The notes beneath the pieces were generated by a model, which was given only the letters and a program-made list of their open reading frames with translations, did not search any database and was not told the origin of the DNA. From assembly GCF_000005505.3 (NCBI RefSeq), contig NC_016135.3, forward strand, positions 11,874,613 to 11,938,612: a stretch of DNA of 64,000 nucleotides, written 5' to 3'. The position numbers and the translations under genes are program-made. This DNA is from Brachypodium distachyon. Lineage: Eukaryota > Streptophyta > Magnoliopsida > Poales > Poaceae. Positions 1 through 12,333 of this stretch are shown here, piece by piece (the stretch's first letter is position 1; every line of letters starts with the position of its first letter).

Positions 1-521
1 GCGCCGTGGGTCTGACTAAGATCTATCGACTTGAAAAATATAAGAAACAGACCACCTGTATTTTGTAAGTCTGATTGGACGCCCCCTCGCTGTTTTTTCC
101 TATTCTTTTTCCATGAGAAACATGGACTATAGTTTGTTTGTTTTTAAAAGGGGGGCCGCCACGGCCTCTGCATCGAATGCACACAACAATTTTATTGCAA
201 CATTAAATTATCTCTGTTACATTGTTCACGGATCAGAGAAGGTGGAAACAAAAATAAGCCAAATAAAATTGGAATCACGATAGTCGTGATTATGCATCGT
301 GTAGTCTAGCAACATGCCACTAGCCATCCTGGTGGTATATATCCCGAACGACCGTCTCCAGCCTGGTGCACCCATAAGACGAAAGCTTCCACTTGTTTAC
401 AAGAAGGAGGTAGGACCAAATGCGGATCAAAGTAGTAGCCCCGTAGATAACCTGCAAAAATGAACAAATCTAGATCTGTTAAAAATGATATCATTTTTGC
501 AATTCCAAAGAGCCTAACAAA
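1..521. other. Intergenic, nothing recognised
   Basis: AT-rich DNA without a supportable gene. Short open frames at 306-673 have no recognisable domain. Confidence 0.5.
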
Positions 522-775
522 TACTTCCTCCATTTCTTAAAGCTTGACGTGTTTGCTCCTTGCACGCAAACCAAGAAACTCAAATTCTCTCGTTTTTGGA
601 CAACTTTACCCCTGGCTGAGACTTTAGTTCTCTCGATTGCGCGTGTGTACCCCTTCGTATACTCTGCTGGCATTAATTAGCCGCTGTAGCAGGCCGCGCA
701 ATTAGAGGTTGGTGATGCCGCGAGCGTCAATGGGAAAGGAGGAAGAAGATTGACTCAATAAAGAAAGGAGAGAGA

Positions 776-3065
776 TGCCAATGAGTTGTCTATTTCTTTA
801 CAGGAAGTTTTGCAGTGCCGTCAGTTAACGGTATCTCCTTGGGCCCACATTGTCCGCCTATTCACTCTTTAATGTATGCTGACGATCTTTTGATCTGTGG
901 TCAGGCTTCAACTCAAGAAGCGACAAACATTCTCCATATGATTAATGACTTCTGCAGAGATTCCGGACAGACACCCAATTGGAACAAATCTGCCATTCTT
1001 TTTAGCAAAAAGGTTAATCCCAATCTTGCTGCCCAAATCAGAAACATTTTCCTTGTTCAAGATCTTGATAATTCTACCCTTCACTTAGGGCATCCTCTAA
1101 TCCTTCCAGCCAAAAACAGATCTTCTGCCTACAATTTCCTCATTGATAAGTTCAACTCTAAGCTCAATGGCTACAATGCTAACCATCTTTTCCATGCTGG
1201 TAGACTCACTTTAATCAATTCGTTTTTTCCTCCATCCCTGTTTACTACATGTCTAACTTCCTTTTTTCCAGAAAATTCCTTGCTAAACTCACAACCATCA
1301 TTAGGAACTTCTGGTGGACAGGTGTTAGGGAAGGAGATTCTGCCAAACCTCTTTGTCTCAAAGTGGATGATATCGGCAAGCCTAAGAAGATGGGTGGGCT
1401 TGGAATCAGGAATATTCAAGCCATGAACAAAAGCTTGCTACTCTCCTCGGCCTGTCGTATTGTTAGTGAGCCCAATAATCATCTCTCTCTCATTTTCAAA
1501 GCCAAATATTTTCCTGGTTCTTCCTTCTGGAGGCCCAATAGTAATACCCTCAAATCTGGTTTCTGGGCTTCCATATCTAAAGTTAAAAACATGCTTCTGG
1601 ACTCCTGCTTCTATCAAATTAGGGATGGCAATATTTCCATTTGGAGTTCCCCTTGGTTCCCCCTTTGGCAAAGAATCCATGACCACCTCAAAATTTAAGA
1701 CAGACTTTTTATTTACCCGACTAAGGTTAAAGATCTTTGGATAGATGGTCACAAGCTTTGGAATACTAATCTGATTTTGCAGCTTTTTGAGCAGCCGACA
1801 GCTGATGAAATTCTCAAGACACCCATCCTCCCAGGAGAAGGAGAAGACATACTGTGCTGGAAGCATAACGCATCTGGTGTATGCACGGCTAAAGAAGCTT
1901 ATAAGTTCTGTGCACAAAATTTGCAAATTTCTCCTTCTTCCCCTCTATCTCTCAACAGGTGTCCACTGCTCTTATGGAGGTTTGGAAATGCAAAGCTCTT
2001 CTTCCTAGGGTCAAGACATTTGCTTGGCGGCTTATTCAAAAGGCTCTCCCTACAGGTAAAAGGGCAGGTAAAATTTCTAGGCATATTTCCAAAAACTGCA
2101 TCAGATGTGGAGCTTTAGAAGATGAGAAACATCTTTTCTTTCTTTGTCTGTTTGTCAGAGGTGCCTGGTTTACCTCTCCTTGGTTTATCAGATCTGATCT
2201 TTATGCTCTTCAGCACAATACCATCACTGATGTAATTGCAGCAATCATCAAAAGTGATCATCCAAATGCCTCTTTGCAAAACATTTTCACCTTCTTTGGT
2301 GTATCTGGAAGTCCAGGAACAACTACCTTTTTAACAGAAAGATCTCCTCCCCTCTTCAAATTTATCCAAACACTAAAAGTTTAATTGCAGGGTGGGATTT
2401 GGAGACTTTTGCAGATTCAGACAAGGAGCATAATCAATTGACATCTTCTTCCACCCCCATTTCCACTTCCCAAATTTCTCATTTGCAGGGGTTTAACATC
2501 TATTCGGATGCGGCTTGGAAGAAACCTGTCGACGGGAGGGAAGCTGCTGCTGCTGGCCTTGGAGTCTTCATTGAATCCCTCGATTCTTAATGCAGGTGGA
2601 TTGCACAAATTCAATCTACCTCCATTCCAGTGAACTCAGCTTTGCAAGCTGAAGCTTTGGAATGCCTCCTTGCTGCTGATCTCATCTCTCATCTCAACCA
2701 GTAGGGTGCAAAGCAATTGGATGACAGCCAAGCTCTAGCTATTGCCTGCCAACAGAAGGACATCGTCAACCATTCGGGTCATTAGTCTATTAGAGCTTAT
2801 CTTTCTCAAATTATATCTACCCACTCTAGGTTGAATTCCCAGATGATCTACACTCCTAGGGATAATAATACTCTTGCTCATCAGCTTGCCAGGGCAGCTA
2901 AGAATAGACGTAATATCACTCCCCTGGTTTCTTGTACTAACAGCCTTCACAGAACTGTTGGCTGTCCTTTGAGACAACTTTGTAATTCTCAGAACTCTGC
3001 TACCTACAGGCTCAGACATGTAATCTGTTGTTAATGAATAAAATTCTCTTCTTACAAAAAAAAGA
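776..3065 (+). mobile_element. 5'-truncated LINE (L1-type)
   Basis: The insertion is flanked by a 15-bp direct repeat AAGAAAGGAGAGAGA at 761-775 and 3066-3080, the expected LINE target-site duplication. The 3' end has AATAAA (about 3037) and a short A-rich tail. The 5' end begins inside the reverse transcriptase palm, so the endonuclease and the start of RT are missing. This is the usual result of incomplete target-primed reverse transcription. It lies inside the MITE at 524-3267 and is therefore younger than it. Confidence 0.85.
815..3032 (+). pseudogene. LINE ORF2 remnant: RT, zf-RVT, RNase H
   Basis: This is the C-terminal part of a plant LINE ORF2. The catalytic YADD motif of reverse transcriptase is at 875-886. 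The RT tail follows in another frame at about 1250-1690 (NFWWTG and KKMGGLGIRN motifs). The zf-RVT region is at about 1960-2200, with cysteines in NCIRCGALEDEKHLFFLC. An RVT_3-type RNase H is at about 2490-2960, starting FNIYSDAAWK and ending with a TPRDNNTLAHQLA motif. At least three frameshifts and several stop codons separate these pieces, so no active protein can be made. The RNase H domain distinguishes this LINE from the one at 35-41 kb, where none was seen. Confidence 0.85.
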
Positions 3066-3666
3066 AAGAAAGGAGAGAGAGAAAGAGTGTGTTTTGCATG
3101 CATACGGGAGAGAAAAATAAAGAAAGGAGAGAGAATTCAGGAGCATTGATTTGCATGCACGAAAGGATGAGGGATCGGGGGCAATTTCGGGAGATCACGC
3201 CCACGTGCCAAGCTTTGAGAAAAATTTGGGAAAACAATATACGCCACTCTTTAAGAAATGGAGGGAGTAAAAGACACTCACACCCGCATGTGAGTTTTAG
3301 TCTTTTTGTCAACCTCATTTAACCGATTCCCCAACATATTAGACATAGACTATAGTTAGAACGCACGCACATACCAGCAAGTGCAGGCACTCTCTACACT
3401 CCCTCGATGTTTACTAAAGAATTAAGTACGGAGCGTCAAAATTATGTAAGGGTTGAATGTTATGTTATTTTGCGACATTATATCGACTCGATAATTTCCG
3501 GCTTCTGCATCGACTCGATATAACAATAAGTTTAATAAATCTTTCTTCCTTTTCCAAAAGGAAAACAAACTGGAGTCCAAATGTTACTAACAAATGCAGA
3601 CATCGGACTAGTGTTTCGATTGCGAGCAGTACGCGGCGGGTTCCTGCTAAGTAGATCTATTCTAGT

Positions 3667-3739
3667 CCCCTTGATCCCTTAGCACTCTGGATAGAGAAGC
3701 TTCTTCATTTTCCCCTTGATCCCTTAGCACTCTGGATAG
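3667..3739. repeat. 28-bp direct duplication, 45-bp spacing
   Basis: A 28-bp sequence beginning CCCCTTGATCCCTTAGCAC occurs identically at 3667-3694 and 3712-3739. The 17 bp between them differ. Perfect identity suggests a recent duplication. Confidence 0.9.
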
Positions 3740-5205
3740 TGAACAGACTTTGTATTTGCGTTGTGTTTCGCATAATGGAAATGGGTGAAAGCTGGTTTGG
3801 AAAAACAAAGGCCAACATCTCCGAGAACCGTTTTAATTGCGTGGCATCGCAAAGTTCAAGCAAACATCTCCGAGTACACGGCATCCGTCAGGTCGCCTGC
3901 GCACTGCCGATACTGGAAACAGGACGCTGCAGTATATAGGACCAGCACATGGCCGGTCGTCGGATCGTGGAGACGCATGCATATATCCAGGATCCATCTG
4001 CACCGCGAGTCTGGGACGGCACCTGCGGCTGGCCGGCAGTGGGGCCGTTAGCTAGCTAGGTTGCCATGAATGGTCTAGAAGTTAAGAAAGATTTGGTTCC
4101 CTATAATTAATTGAGGCATTGACGCAGCAGCGGCAAACACATCTTTGTTTACTGGCGAACTACGTGCCGACATCATCATGAGTGTAGCGGCAATCGATGG
4201 CTGGATCCATCCAGGGAATCGCGGGATCGATGCATCCACCATGACATGTCGCCGTTGCGCATCTCACCCTCCCTCCCTATGTGGCAAAACCAGATACTGA
4301 ATGCGCTCGCCTTCAATTAATTCCTCGATCCGATTAGGAATCGCTCGTAGCTCTGTGCCAGCGTCAACCGTTCGCTGCAGGATACAACTTGTCGTACAAG
4401 CCCATCCGCGCAAAACAAAGACAGTGCCAGTTTTCGTCGTGGGGGGCGGAGCAGAGGACCACGCAGCATTACCGTTCACATCGACACCAGCAGCAACAGC
4501 TGCGGAGATCGATTTCATGTTTCCAAGTCATGCGAGGCGATGCACAGTTTGATGCCGGCACAGTGCTGCTGCGTGGTACCACTTGCGCTGCTGCGTATCG
4601 GGCACGGCGATGCATCACTGCAGATCTCACAAGACGGATTAGGAGTACGTGCCTGCTTGGTGACTGTAGTGAGACATAAATGTTCATTCTTTGTATTTTT
4701 ATGTTAGGATCGTAGCGACATGGTTGGAAGTACTGGAATATAGCTATTTTAATCTGTCAGCGCATGCGTCCGCCAAACAAGAAAAATAAATAAACGAAAA
4801 TCCTTTGGCTCTCAGGCTCTTAGCCCTGCCCGGTTAATAGATAGTTTTTTTAAATCACATTAAGAGTTTTTTAAAAGTATGAAAAAAATATACATATACA
4901 TACAAATGTATGTTACGTAAATTGTCATTACGAAATGTTGCTAATTGTGAGCTACAAAACAAAAGCATATAGAGTACTGTATTTTACATAGGTATATTAT
5001 TACTAGATCCACAAATTTGATGCAAATTTACGGGTATCTAGTATACATTTATTGACTTACTACTTACACCAAAAATCAGTTTTCTTTTTACTTCTAAATA
5101 TGATTTCCAAAAAAAAATAGCTCACAAGAGCTAGGGAGCGAAATGCCTTCACCGACAGGAGGTCCTCTCTTGCTGGCAAAGAAATGAAGGTTGATTTGGC
5201 TCACC

Positions 5206-5236
5206 GGCTCTAATTCTATGCCACAGAATTAGAGCC
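5206..5236. repeat. Perfect 12-bp hairpin
   Basis: GGCTCTAATTCT at 5206-5217 is followed by seven bases and its exact reverse complement at 5225-5236. A weaker inverted pair CCACGT/ACGTGG follows, ending in CTAG near 5274. This recalls a Helitron 3' end, but its loop is long and no Helitron 5' end or Rep/helicase gene was found. Confidence 0.6.
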
Positions 5237-6093
5237 ACAAGCTCGCCACGTAGAGGAAGTAGGAGACGTGGCCTAGTTAGCAAAAGGTGCTCACACCGGG
5301 ACAGCAGCGATTCTAGCGGTGCCGGTACATCCAGGCACCGCTTTCATCGTCGGATGCAGGGCGATATGGCATGTCCTGGGGATATACGGGAGGCTGGATG
5401 AGTTAAGGCATCAGGAAGCGCAAATCGCGGGAGAACGAAAGGACGATAGGCCAACGGTACATACCGGCAACGCTATTTTGGACTTTACGCTCACACCGGC
5501 GGTGACCCATAAAAGCGATCACATCTTTGTCTGATGCAGCCAACTTCAAGGTAGAATGTATTTCAGGAAAAAGATCTTACAGATGGGATATATGGAACTC
5601 CATGGCTAGCTAGGAGTGACATATTAACCGAGAATCGATCAACCTATCGAAACGAAAAAATTGGGAAGAAAAACCCGGCCGACCAAAAGCCAAAAAATTC
5701 GGTCCTTAATTCAGTTAGCAAAGCAAGAAAACTATAAATTAATTTGGTCAGTTCGGGTTTTACTTTGATTAGTAAAAAAAAACACAAATAGGCATGTTAC
5801 AGGCCGGCCCATCCTCTAGTGCCACCCACACTTTCCAGACCCAGCATGTATTGTAGGTATGAGGGAAAAAACCACGCCTAATCGGTCATCGCTCTCCCAA
5901 GTCCTAACGGTGATTCCCACACCCCGACCAAAGTCCCCAAACCGCAGTTTTGGTTTCCGAAAAAATAGGTTCCCGGTTTTTCTACAACCGATTGATTAGA
6001 TTTTTTTAAGAACCAAAATTTTGAAAATCTGAGAACCAAAACCGATCGGTCTGGCTAAACCGAATGCAAATGCCTAGTTTCCATTCATTATTA

Positions 6094-6216
6094 CTCCCTC
6101 CATCCAACAAAAGATCTCTCAAGTTTGACCAAATTTGAATGCATCTATATACTAAATCATGTCTAGATACATCTAAATTTTGAAAACTTGAGACATCATT
6201 TGTTGGACGAAGGAAG
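6094..6216. mobile_element. Stowaway MITE (123 bp)
   Basis: The left end CTCCCTCCATCCAACAAAAG is complemented by an inverted right end (TTGTTGGACGAAGGAAG), with TA on both sides. The inverted arms pair over most of their length. The family resembles the inner MITE at 27677-27800. Confidence 0.8.
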
Positions 6217-6280
6217 TATAAAATTAATACACAAATAATTAATTAACAGGGATTTGTCACTCAGCATAAAAATGGTTACA

Positions 6281-7090
6281 TGTCCAGCGATAGCTCCTAA
6301 ATTGAGCCCTTAAAAATGAAAGTAGGGGCCATTCCTAATAGTAGGGGCTGGAAAATTGGTTGCTGCTCCAGCAGGATCCCCTATAGCACAGCCCCTGAAT
6401 CGCCGACATTCATCCAATTCGATCAACATTCATTCAATTTGGCAAGCATTCAATCAATTTGACAAAACTTCATCCAATTTGAACAAGATGAGAAGGAGGC
6501 AGCCGCTGTGGTGGAACCGACTCTGGAAGTAGAGGAGCAGGCGGTCGGGGGACGCCACCGACGCCGGGCGTGGAGGCGCGCGTCCGCGGTTGAGGAGGAC
6601 GGCCGCGGCGGACGGGTGCTGCTGCGGGGGTTGAGGTAGCGCGTGGCAGAGCCGGGGCGGCGCCCGCGACGGCGGGGGCTGGGGCAGCGCGTGGCGGCGC
6701 TCTCGGTGGCAGCGCGGGCGGCAGGAGCGCGGCAGTGCCCGCGGCGGAGAGGACGGCGCTCGACGGAGGGACAGCGCGCGGCGGCGCCCGCGGCAGCGGG
6801 GGTAGGGGACGGGCGAGGTTGAGGAGGATGGCCGCGGCGGAGGGGTGCGGCGGCGGGGGCAGAACTGCAGAAGGCGTCGCAGGCGAGAGAGAAGCGCGTG
6901 CGAGGGAGAAAGAAGAGGGAATCTTGTGAATAGCGGGTCCCTAGTACACCTGTGGGGATGGGGGCTGGGAGGCCATTTTTGGGGCCTCTCTATTTTTAGG
7001 GGCTTGTTTGTGTGTCTTGCCGGAACAGTTTTTTTGCCCCAACCCTCTAAAAACAGGATAGGGGCTCTATTTAGGACCCTTGCTGGACAT
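6281..7090. mobile_element. GC-rich non-autonomous element with inverted ends
   Basis: The left end TGTCCAGCGATAGCTCCTAA is imperfectly repeated in inverted orientation near 7050-7090 (TTAGGACCCTTGCTGGACA). The interior at 6500-6920 is unusually GC-rich, with CGGCGG-type runs and a 64-codon open frame of simple Arg/Gly/Ala composition, which I do not regard as a gene. The termini resemble PIF/Harbinger or hAT MITE ends, but no clean target duplication was found, so the superfamily is open. Confidence 0.5.
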
Positions 7091-7360
7091 GCTCTAACTA
7101 CTCAGTCAAGACTTCAACTCCTGACCTCCTTAAAAAAATTCTTAGTTAATTCTATGCGATACAAATCTATTGAATATCCTTGCTCCCATGAAGTGGTAGC
7201 AGACTAATTGGTAGGAGCAGCAGGCTGTGCTCCCAGTAGCTTGCTGTTTTGTCCAGGAGTACCTTAATTATTGTGTGCGTTCTACTATTAATTTGTCCAT
7301 CTCAATTAGCAGTCCGAATGGACACTTGAGTGAAACTAATGGTTCAAGGAATCCACCAAC

Positions 7361-8094
7361 TGTTAGAATTTGGTGGGCCTGATCAGTCCAAGCTCAAGTT
7401 TTAATAAATTCTGAAAAATCTTAAAGGCTCATTCATGAAGTGGGATGAGAGAAGTGGTAAGAGAATAGTCCCACCTTGCTAGTTTAGAGTGAGTGAGACC
7501 AACATATAAGGGATGTTGTTTCTCACCTATTGAGCAAGTGAGCAAGGGAAATCCCCACGCGCGCTCCTCCTCCTCCTCCTCCTCCTCCTCCGCTCGTCTC
7601 GTCACGACGCGCGCACGTCGCATTTCGTGTATCGAGTTCGAGCCGGGCTTCTTATCTTTTTGTCACGCGCGCGAAGCATCTCTCCGATCGGTACGCAACA
7701 CAACCGCGCTAGGGTTTTGCCTGTCTCTCGCTTTTGCACCTCGTCGTAGTCTACTCCATCCCGAGCGCCGGCGTGCACCAGCGATCGGGAGAGCTGGCCT
7801 CCGGAACCTTTCGCCTTTGCGATCCTGTACGGGAGAGGGCGAATAAGGTTTTTGGGAAGCGCTCAAATCAACTAGATCGTCATCACGGCTACTTCATCTT
7901 CGTCGAAACGGTACGTAATCCGTGATCCGATCTACTGTTTAGTTATGATCTGCGAGATTATACTATTGTTGATTGTCCTGTTGAATACCTCTAGTATATT
8001 CGTGATGCATATGCTAGTTGCTACTATCGTCATGATCTATATTATGAAATTAATCATTAATTTGTTATTCTCGAAATTGCTTAATTTTCCAACA
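7361..8094 (+). repeat. 5' LTR of the Copia element (734 bp)
   Basis: It aligns with the LTR at 12872-13792 but is 187 bp shorter. It lacks blocks corresponding to about 13190-13310 and 13485-13570 of the 3' copy, and has an expanded CTC trinucleotide run near 7566-7592. Confidence 0.9.
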
Positions 8095-8133
8095 ATCCAA
8101 AAACCTTATTGTAGGCAATTTCCTGATTTAACT

Positions 8134-9250
8134 ATGGGTTTAGCCGATACATTGAAGCCGGATAAATTTTCTGGGATGTACTTCAAGAGATGGCAATTAA
8201 AGGCCATGCTCTGGTTGCAGACTCTGAAAGTGTTCTGGGTGACAGACGGCAAACCAGAGGGAGATTTATCTGAGGAAGCTCAGAAAAATTTCCAGGATGC
8301 CAATGTTGCCTTTAGAGGATGCATTCTGAGTGTTCTTTCTGACCGTCTTTGTGATGTGTGTATGCACATAGAAGACGGGAAGGAGCTGTGGGATGCACTG
8401 GATGCTAAATTCGGTGCAACCGATGCAGGCAGTGAACTGTATACCATGGAGTCGCTGAACGACTACAAGATGGTGGATAACCGTTCTGTAGTTGAACAAG
8501 CGCATGACATACATATCATTGTGAGAGAGCTTAAGCTTCTCAAGTGTGAATTGCCCGACAAGTACGTGGCTGGGTGCATTATTGCAAAGTTATCTCCTGC
8601 ATGGAGGAATTTCTCCACGTCTCTGAAATATACCTGGGCATGGGTGGCCCGGCCCGAAGCCCGACGTCCCGGGCTGGGCTCGGGCCTCACTTTTCGGTCC
8701 CCAGCCCGGCCCAAAAGCCCGAAAATGACTAAAAACGGGTATTTTTAGGAAAAATAGGTATAGAAAATCATTTATTTATTCTGAAAATAATTATTTTAAT
8801 GCTTAATGGCCTATTTTAGGTGTTCCAGGCCGGGCTCGGGCTTCAGGTTTGACCGTCGGGCTTTTACGAAGCACGGACCGAACCCGGCCCGGCCCGAGGT
8901 TTGCCCAGGTATATCTGAAACACAAGAGACAGGAGATATCAGTTGAACAACTGATAGCGTCCCTTGATGTTGAAGAGAAAGCTCGGGCTAAGGACACCAT
9001 TGAGAAGGCTGCTGATATTCCGTCTAACGCCAATATGGTACAGAGAAATTTTCGCGGCAACGAAAAGAACAAAGGGAAGAAGTCCGCTGTTGTTAACAAC
9101 AACAAACCTGCACAGACTACTACCATCAAGAAGAAGAAGAAAGTAAACAAAGGCGAGATGAATTGTTTCACATGTGGAGAGCTCGGCCACTTTTCCAGAT
9201 ACTGTCTTGATCGTGCAGATCTGAGAGGGAAAAAGGGGCAGAAGACTGTC
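8134..9250 (+). pseudogene. Copia gag with zinc knuckle, interrupted by MITE
   Basis: The gag polyprotein would build the virus-like particle. It starts at an ATG at 8134 (MGLADTLKPDKFSGMYFKRW) and shows typical UBN2/DUF4219-like gag sequence through 8628. A 285-bp MITE then interrupts it, and the frame resumes after 8920. The nucleocapsid CCHC knuckle CFTCGELGHFSRYC lies at 9164-9205. The first part ends on a codon boundary and the second resumes in a compatible frame, so the insertion is the only obvious lesion in gag. The boundary with protease is approximate. Confidence 0.85.
8629..8913. mobile_element. GC-rich MITE inside gag (285 bp)
   Basis: Inverted termini TATACCTGGGCA and TGCCCAGGTATA bound an insert flanked by TCTGAAA at 8622-8628 and 8914-8920. 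The 7-bp duplication (8 bp with one mismatch) suggests a hAT-like element. The body has GGCCCGGCCCGA-type arms around an AT-rich centre. A relative is split by the LINE at 35-41 kb. Confidence 0.85.
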
Positions 9251-9289
9251 AACGTCGTGATCGCTAGCGACACTGACACGTACGGTATT

Positions 9290-12200
9290 TTACCTACTGT
9301 ACTTTCAGTGTTTCAATCTCCATGTTGGTGGATTGATACGGGTGCTAATGTTCATGTATGTTCTGACATCTCTTTGTTTACTTCTTACCAGCATAGAAGG
9401 GATTTAACCGTCTTGATGGGGAACGGGTCGCATGCAGCTGTTCGTGGTGTTGGTACGGTCGATCTGAAGTTTACTTTGGGGAAGATCGTGCGGCTAAGGA
9501 ACGTGATGCATGTCCCCTCCATGAACAAGAATCTCGTTAGCGGTTCCCTTTTATGCAGAGATGGTTTTAAGGTAGTTATAGAGTCTAATAAAGTGGTTGT
9601 GTCCAAACATGGACAATTTATTGGTAAAGGCTATGAGTGCGGAGGCTTGTTCCGTTTTTCCCTTTCTGATTTTAGTGACATGCCAGTGAACCATATTTGT
9701 GGCAGTGTTAATGAAGATGCAAGTGTTTGGCACTCTCGTTTATGTCATGTTAATTTTGGTTTAATGTCTCGGCTATCCACTATGAGTTTAATTTCTACTT
9801 TCACCATTGCCAAAGGTTCTAAGTGCCATAGTTGTGTGCAATCAAAGCAACCTCGAAAGACCCACACGGCGGCTGAGGAGAGAAATCTGGCACCTCTAGA
9901 ACTCATACATTCTGATCTTTGTGAGATGAATGGTGTGTTGACAAAAGGTGGAAAGAGATATTTCATGACGTTAATTGATGATGATGCTAGATTCTGCTAT
10001 GTTTAATTGTTGCGAACTAAAGATGAGGCTTTAGACTACTTTAAAATCTAGAAGGCTGAAGTTGAAAATCAATTGGAAAGAAAGATCAAACGTTTTAGGT
10101 CGGATCGTGGTGACGAGTATTTTTCCAATGTATTTGATGAGTTTTGTGCGGAACATGGTATTATTCATGAGAGGACGCCTTCCTATTCTCCCCAATCAAA
10201 CGGGGTCGCCGAGAGAAAAAACCGCACGCTGGCTGACTTGGTGAATTCCATGTTAGCCACTGCTGATTTATCTAAGGCATGGTGGGGGGAGGTGCTACTG
10301 ACTTCATGTCATGTCCTGAATAAAGTCCCAAAGAAAAATAAAGAGAAGAGTCCCTACGAGGAGTGGATTGGAAGAAAGCCATCACTTTCTTACTTGTGCA
10401 CTTGGGGATGTTTGGCGAAAGTCAACGTTCCAATTCCCAAGAAACGCAAGCTTGGACCGAAAACAGTGGATTGTATCTTTCTAGGCTATGTTCAGCGGAG
10501 CGTGGCCTATAGATCTTAGTAGTTAAATCCGAGGTACCTGATATGCATGGTGATACTATTATGAAATCTCGTGATGCAACATTTTTTGAGAATATTTTTC
10601 CTATGAAAGATATGCATAGCATTGCTAGAATTTCCTCTGAAATATTACATGAGCCTAGCATACCTGAATCTAATACATCTGATAATGAATCTGAACATCC
10701 TGAGGATGATGTTGAGAAGGATGATAATGAAGCTCCTTCCAGGAGTAAGAGACGAAGGATTGCAAAATGCTTCGGTGATGACTTCATTGTGTACCTTATG
10801 GAGGATACTCTCAAAACCATTGCAGAGGCATATGCATCTCCGGATGCAGATGACTGGAAAGAAGCTGTCCAGAGTGAGATGTACTCCATTCTTTCTAATG
10901 GGACTTGGGAGCTATCTGAACGACCACACGGTTGTAAGCCAGTAGGCTGCAAGTGGATCAAGAAGAAGGTAAGGCCTGACGGTACTATTGAAAAGTATAA
11001 GGCACGGCTTGTGGCGAAAGGTTACACTCAGAAAGAAGGCGAAGATTACTTCGACACCTATGCACCCGTTGCTAGACTTACTACCATTCGAGTACTACTA
11101 TCCCTGGCTGCCTCTTATGGTCTGGTCGTTCATCAAATGGACGTAAAAACAACTTTTCTTAACGGAGAGTTGGAAGAGGAAATTTACATGGATCAGCCAG
11201 ATGGATTTGTGGTAAAGTGTGAAGAGAGAAAGGTGTGCAAGTTACTAAAATCTTTGTATGTATTAAAACAAGCACCTAAGCAATGGCACGAGAAGTTTGA
11301 CAGAACTTTAACTTCTGCAGACTTTGTCATTAATGAGGCTGATAGATGTGTGTACTATCGCCATGGTGGGGGCGAAGGTGTTATTTTGTGTTTGTACGTG
11401 GATGATATTCTGATTTTTGGTACAAACATAAAAGTGATAAACGAGGTCAAGTCGTTTTCTATCAAATTGCTTTGATATGAAAGATCTGGGAGAGTCTGAT
11501 GTTATTCTTAACATTAAGCTGGTTAAAGATGAGAGTGGAATTACTTTGTTGCAATCCCACTATGTTGAGAAGGTTTTGAGTCGTTTCGGTTTTACTGAGA
11601 GCAAACCTTCACCAACACCGTATGACCCCAGCGTGATACTCAGAAAAAACAATAGAGAAGGTAAAGATCAATTGAACTCTCAAATAATCGGTTCCCTTAT
11701 GTACTTAGCTAGCGCTACGAGGGCTGATATCTCTTTTGCTGTGAGAACCCGGGTATAGATCATTGACGTGCACTAGAAAGGATATTGCGCTATCTAAAAG
11801 GTATGATGAGTTATGGAATACATTATTCAGGGCATCCAGCTGTGCTTGAGGGATATTGTGATTCGAACTGGATCTCTGAAGCAGATGATCTCTATGCCAC
11901 AACTGGGTATGCCTTCATACTTGGTGGTGGTGTAGTATCATGGAGGTCTTGCAAACAGACCATATTGACGAGGTCAACTATGAAAGCAGAGCTTGCTGCT
12001 TTAGATACAGCCACCTTTCAGGCAGAGTAGCTGAGAGATCTTTTGATGGACTTGTCGGTGGTTGAAAAACCAGTGCCGGCTATTCTAATGAACTGTGATA
12101 ATCAAACGGTTATTACTAAAGTAAACAGTTCAAAGGATAACGCGAAGTCATCAAAACACGTGAGGAGACGTGTGCAGTCTGTCAGGAAGTTGAAAAACTC

Positions 12201-12333
12201 TAGAGTGATAACTGTCACATGTATTCAAGCAGAGAAAAACCTGGCAGATCCCTTTACCAAGGGACTATCACGTAATGTGATAGAGAGTGCATCGAGGGAG
12301 ATGGGGTTGAGACCCATGAATGTTGTGCCATAG
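9290..12333 (+). pseudogene. Copia pol: protease, integrase, RT, RNase H
   Basis: The aspartic protease motif is WWIDTGA (active Asp codon at 9335). The pre-integrase zinc region (HSRLCHVNFG, CHSC) lies at about 9730-9830. The integrase core follows, with TLIDDDARF near 9970 and SYSPQSNGVAERKNR near 10180-10230. Reverse transcriptase runs from about 10840 ([11 protein letters not shown]) through the YVDD site at 11395-11406. The RNase H part at 11785-12333 includes YCDSNW and DCDNQ-type motifs and ends with LADPFTKGL. Stops near 10005 and 10519, a frameshift near 11475 and stops near 11758 and 12030 break the polyprotein. The domain order is complete. Confidence 0.88.

Larger units (their letters stand above)
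524..3267. mobile_element. Stowaway-like MITE, split by a LINE
   Basis: The left end CTTCCTCCATTTCTTAAAG at 524 is matched by an inverted copy with one mismatch ending at 3267. A TA dinucleotide flanks both ends (522-523 and 3268-3269), the Tc1/mariner-Stowaway signature. Removing the LINE and one target duplication leaves about 440 bp with no coding capacity, so this is a non-autonomous element that served as a landing site. Confidence 0.7.
3270..6091. other. Intergenic stretch without a recognised gene
   Basis: No open frame has a recognisable domain. The frames around 3785-4055 and 4264-4687 overlap on both strands in GC-rich DNA and look like chance. A short direct duplication (3667-3739) and a perfect hairpin (5206-5236) are listed separately. 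The part at 5785-6075 has weakly inverted ends and could be another MITE, but I could not confirm it. Confidence 0.4.

Noticed and set aside
6735..6929. GC-rich open frames of Arg/Gly/Ala composition
   Set aside because: Simple composition inside a non-autonomous element; no known domain.
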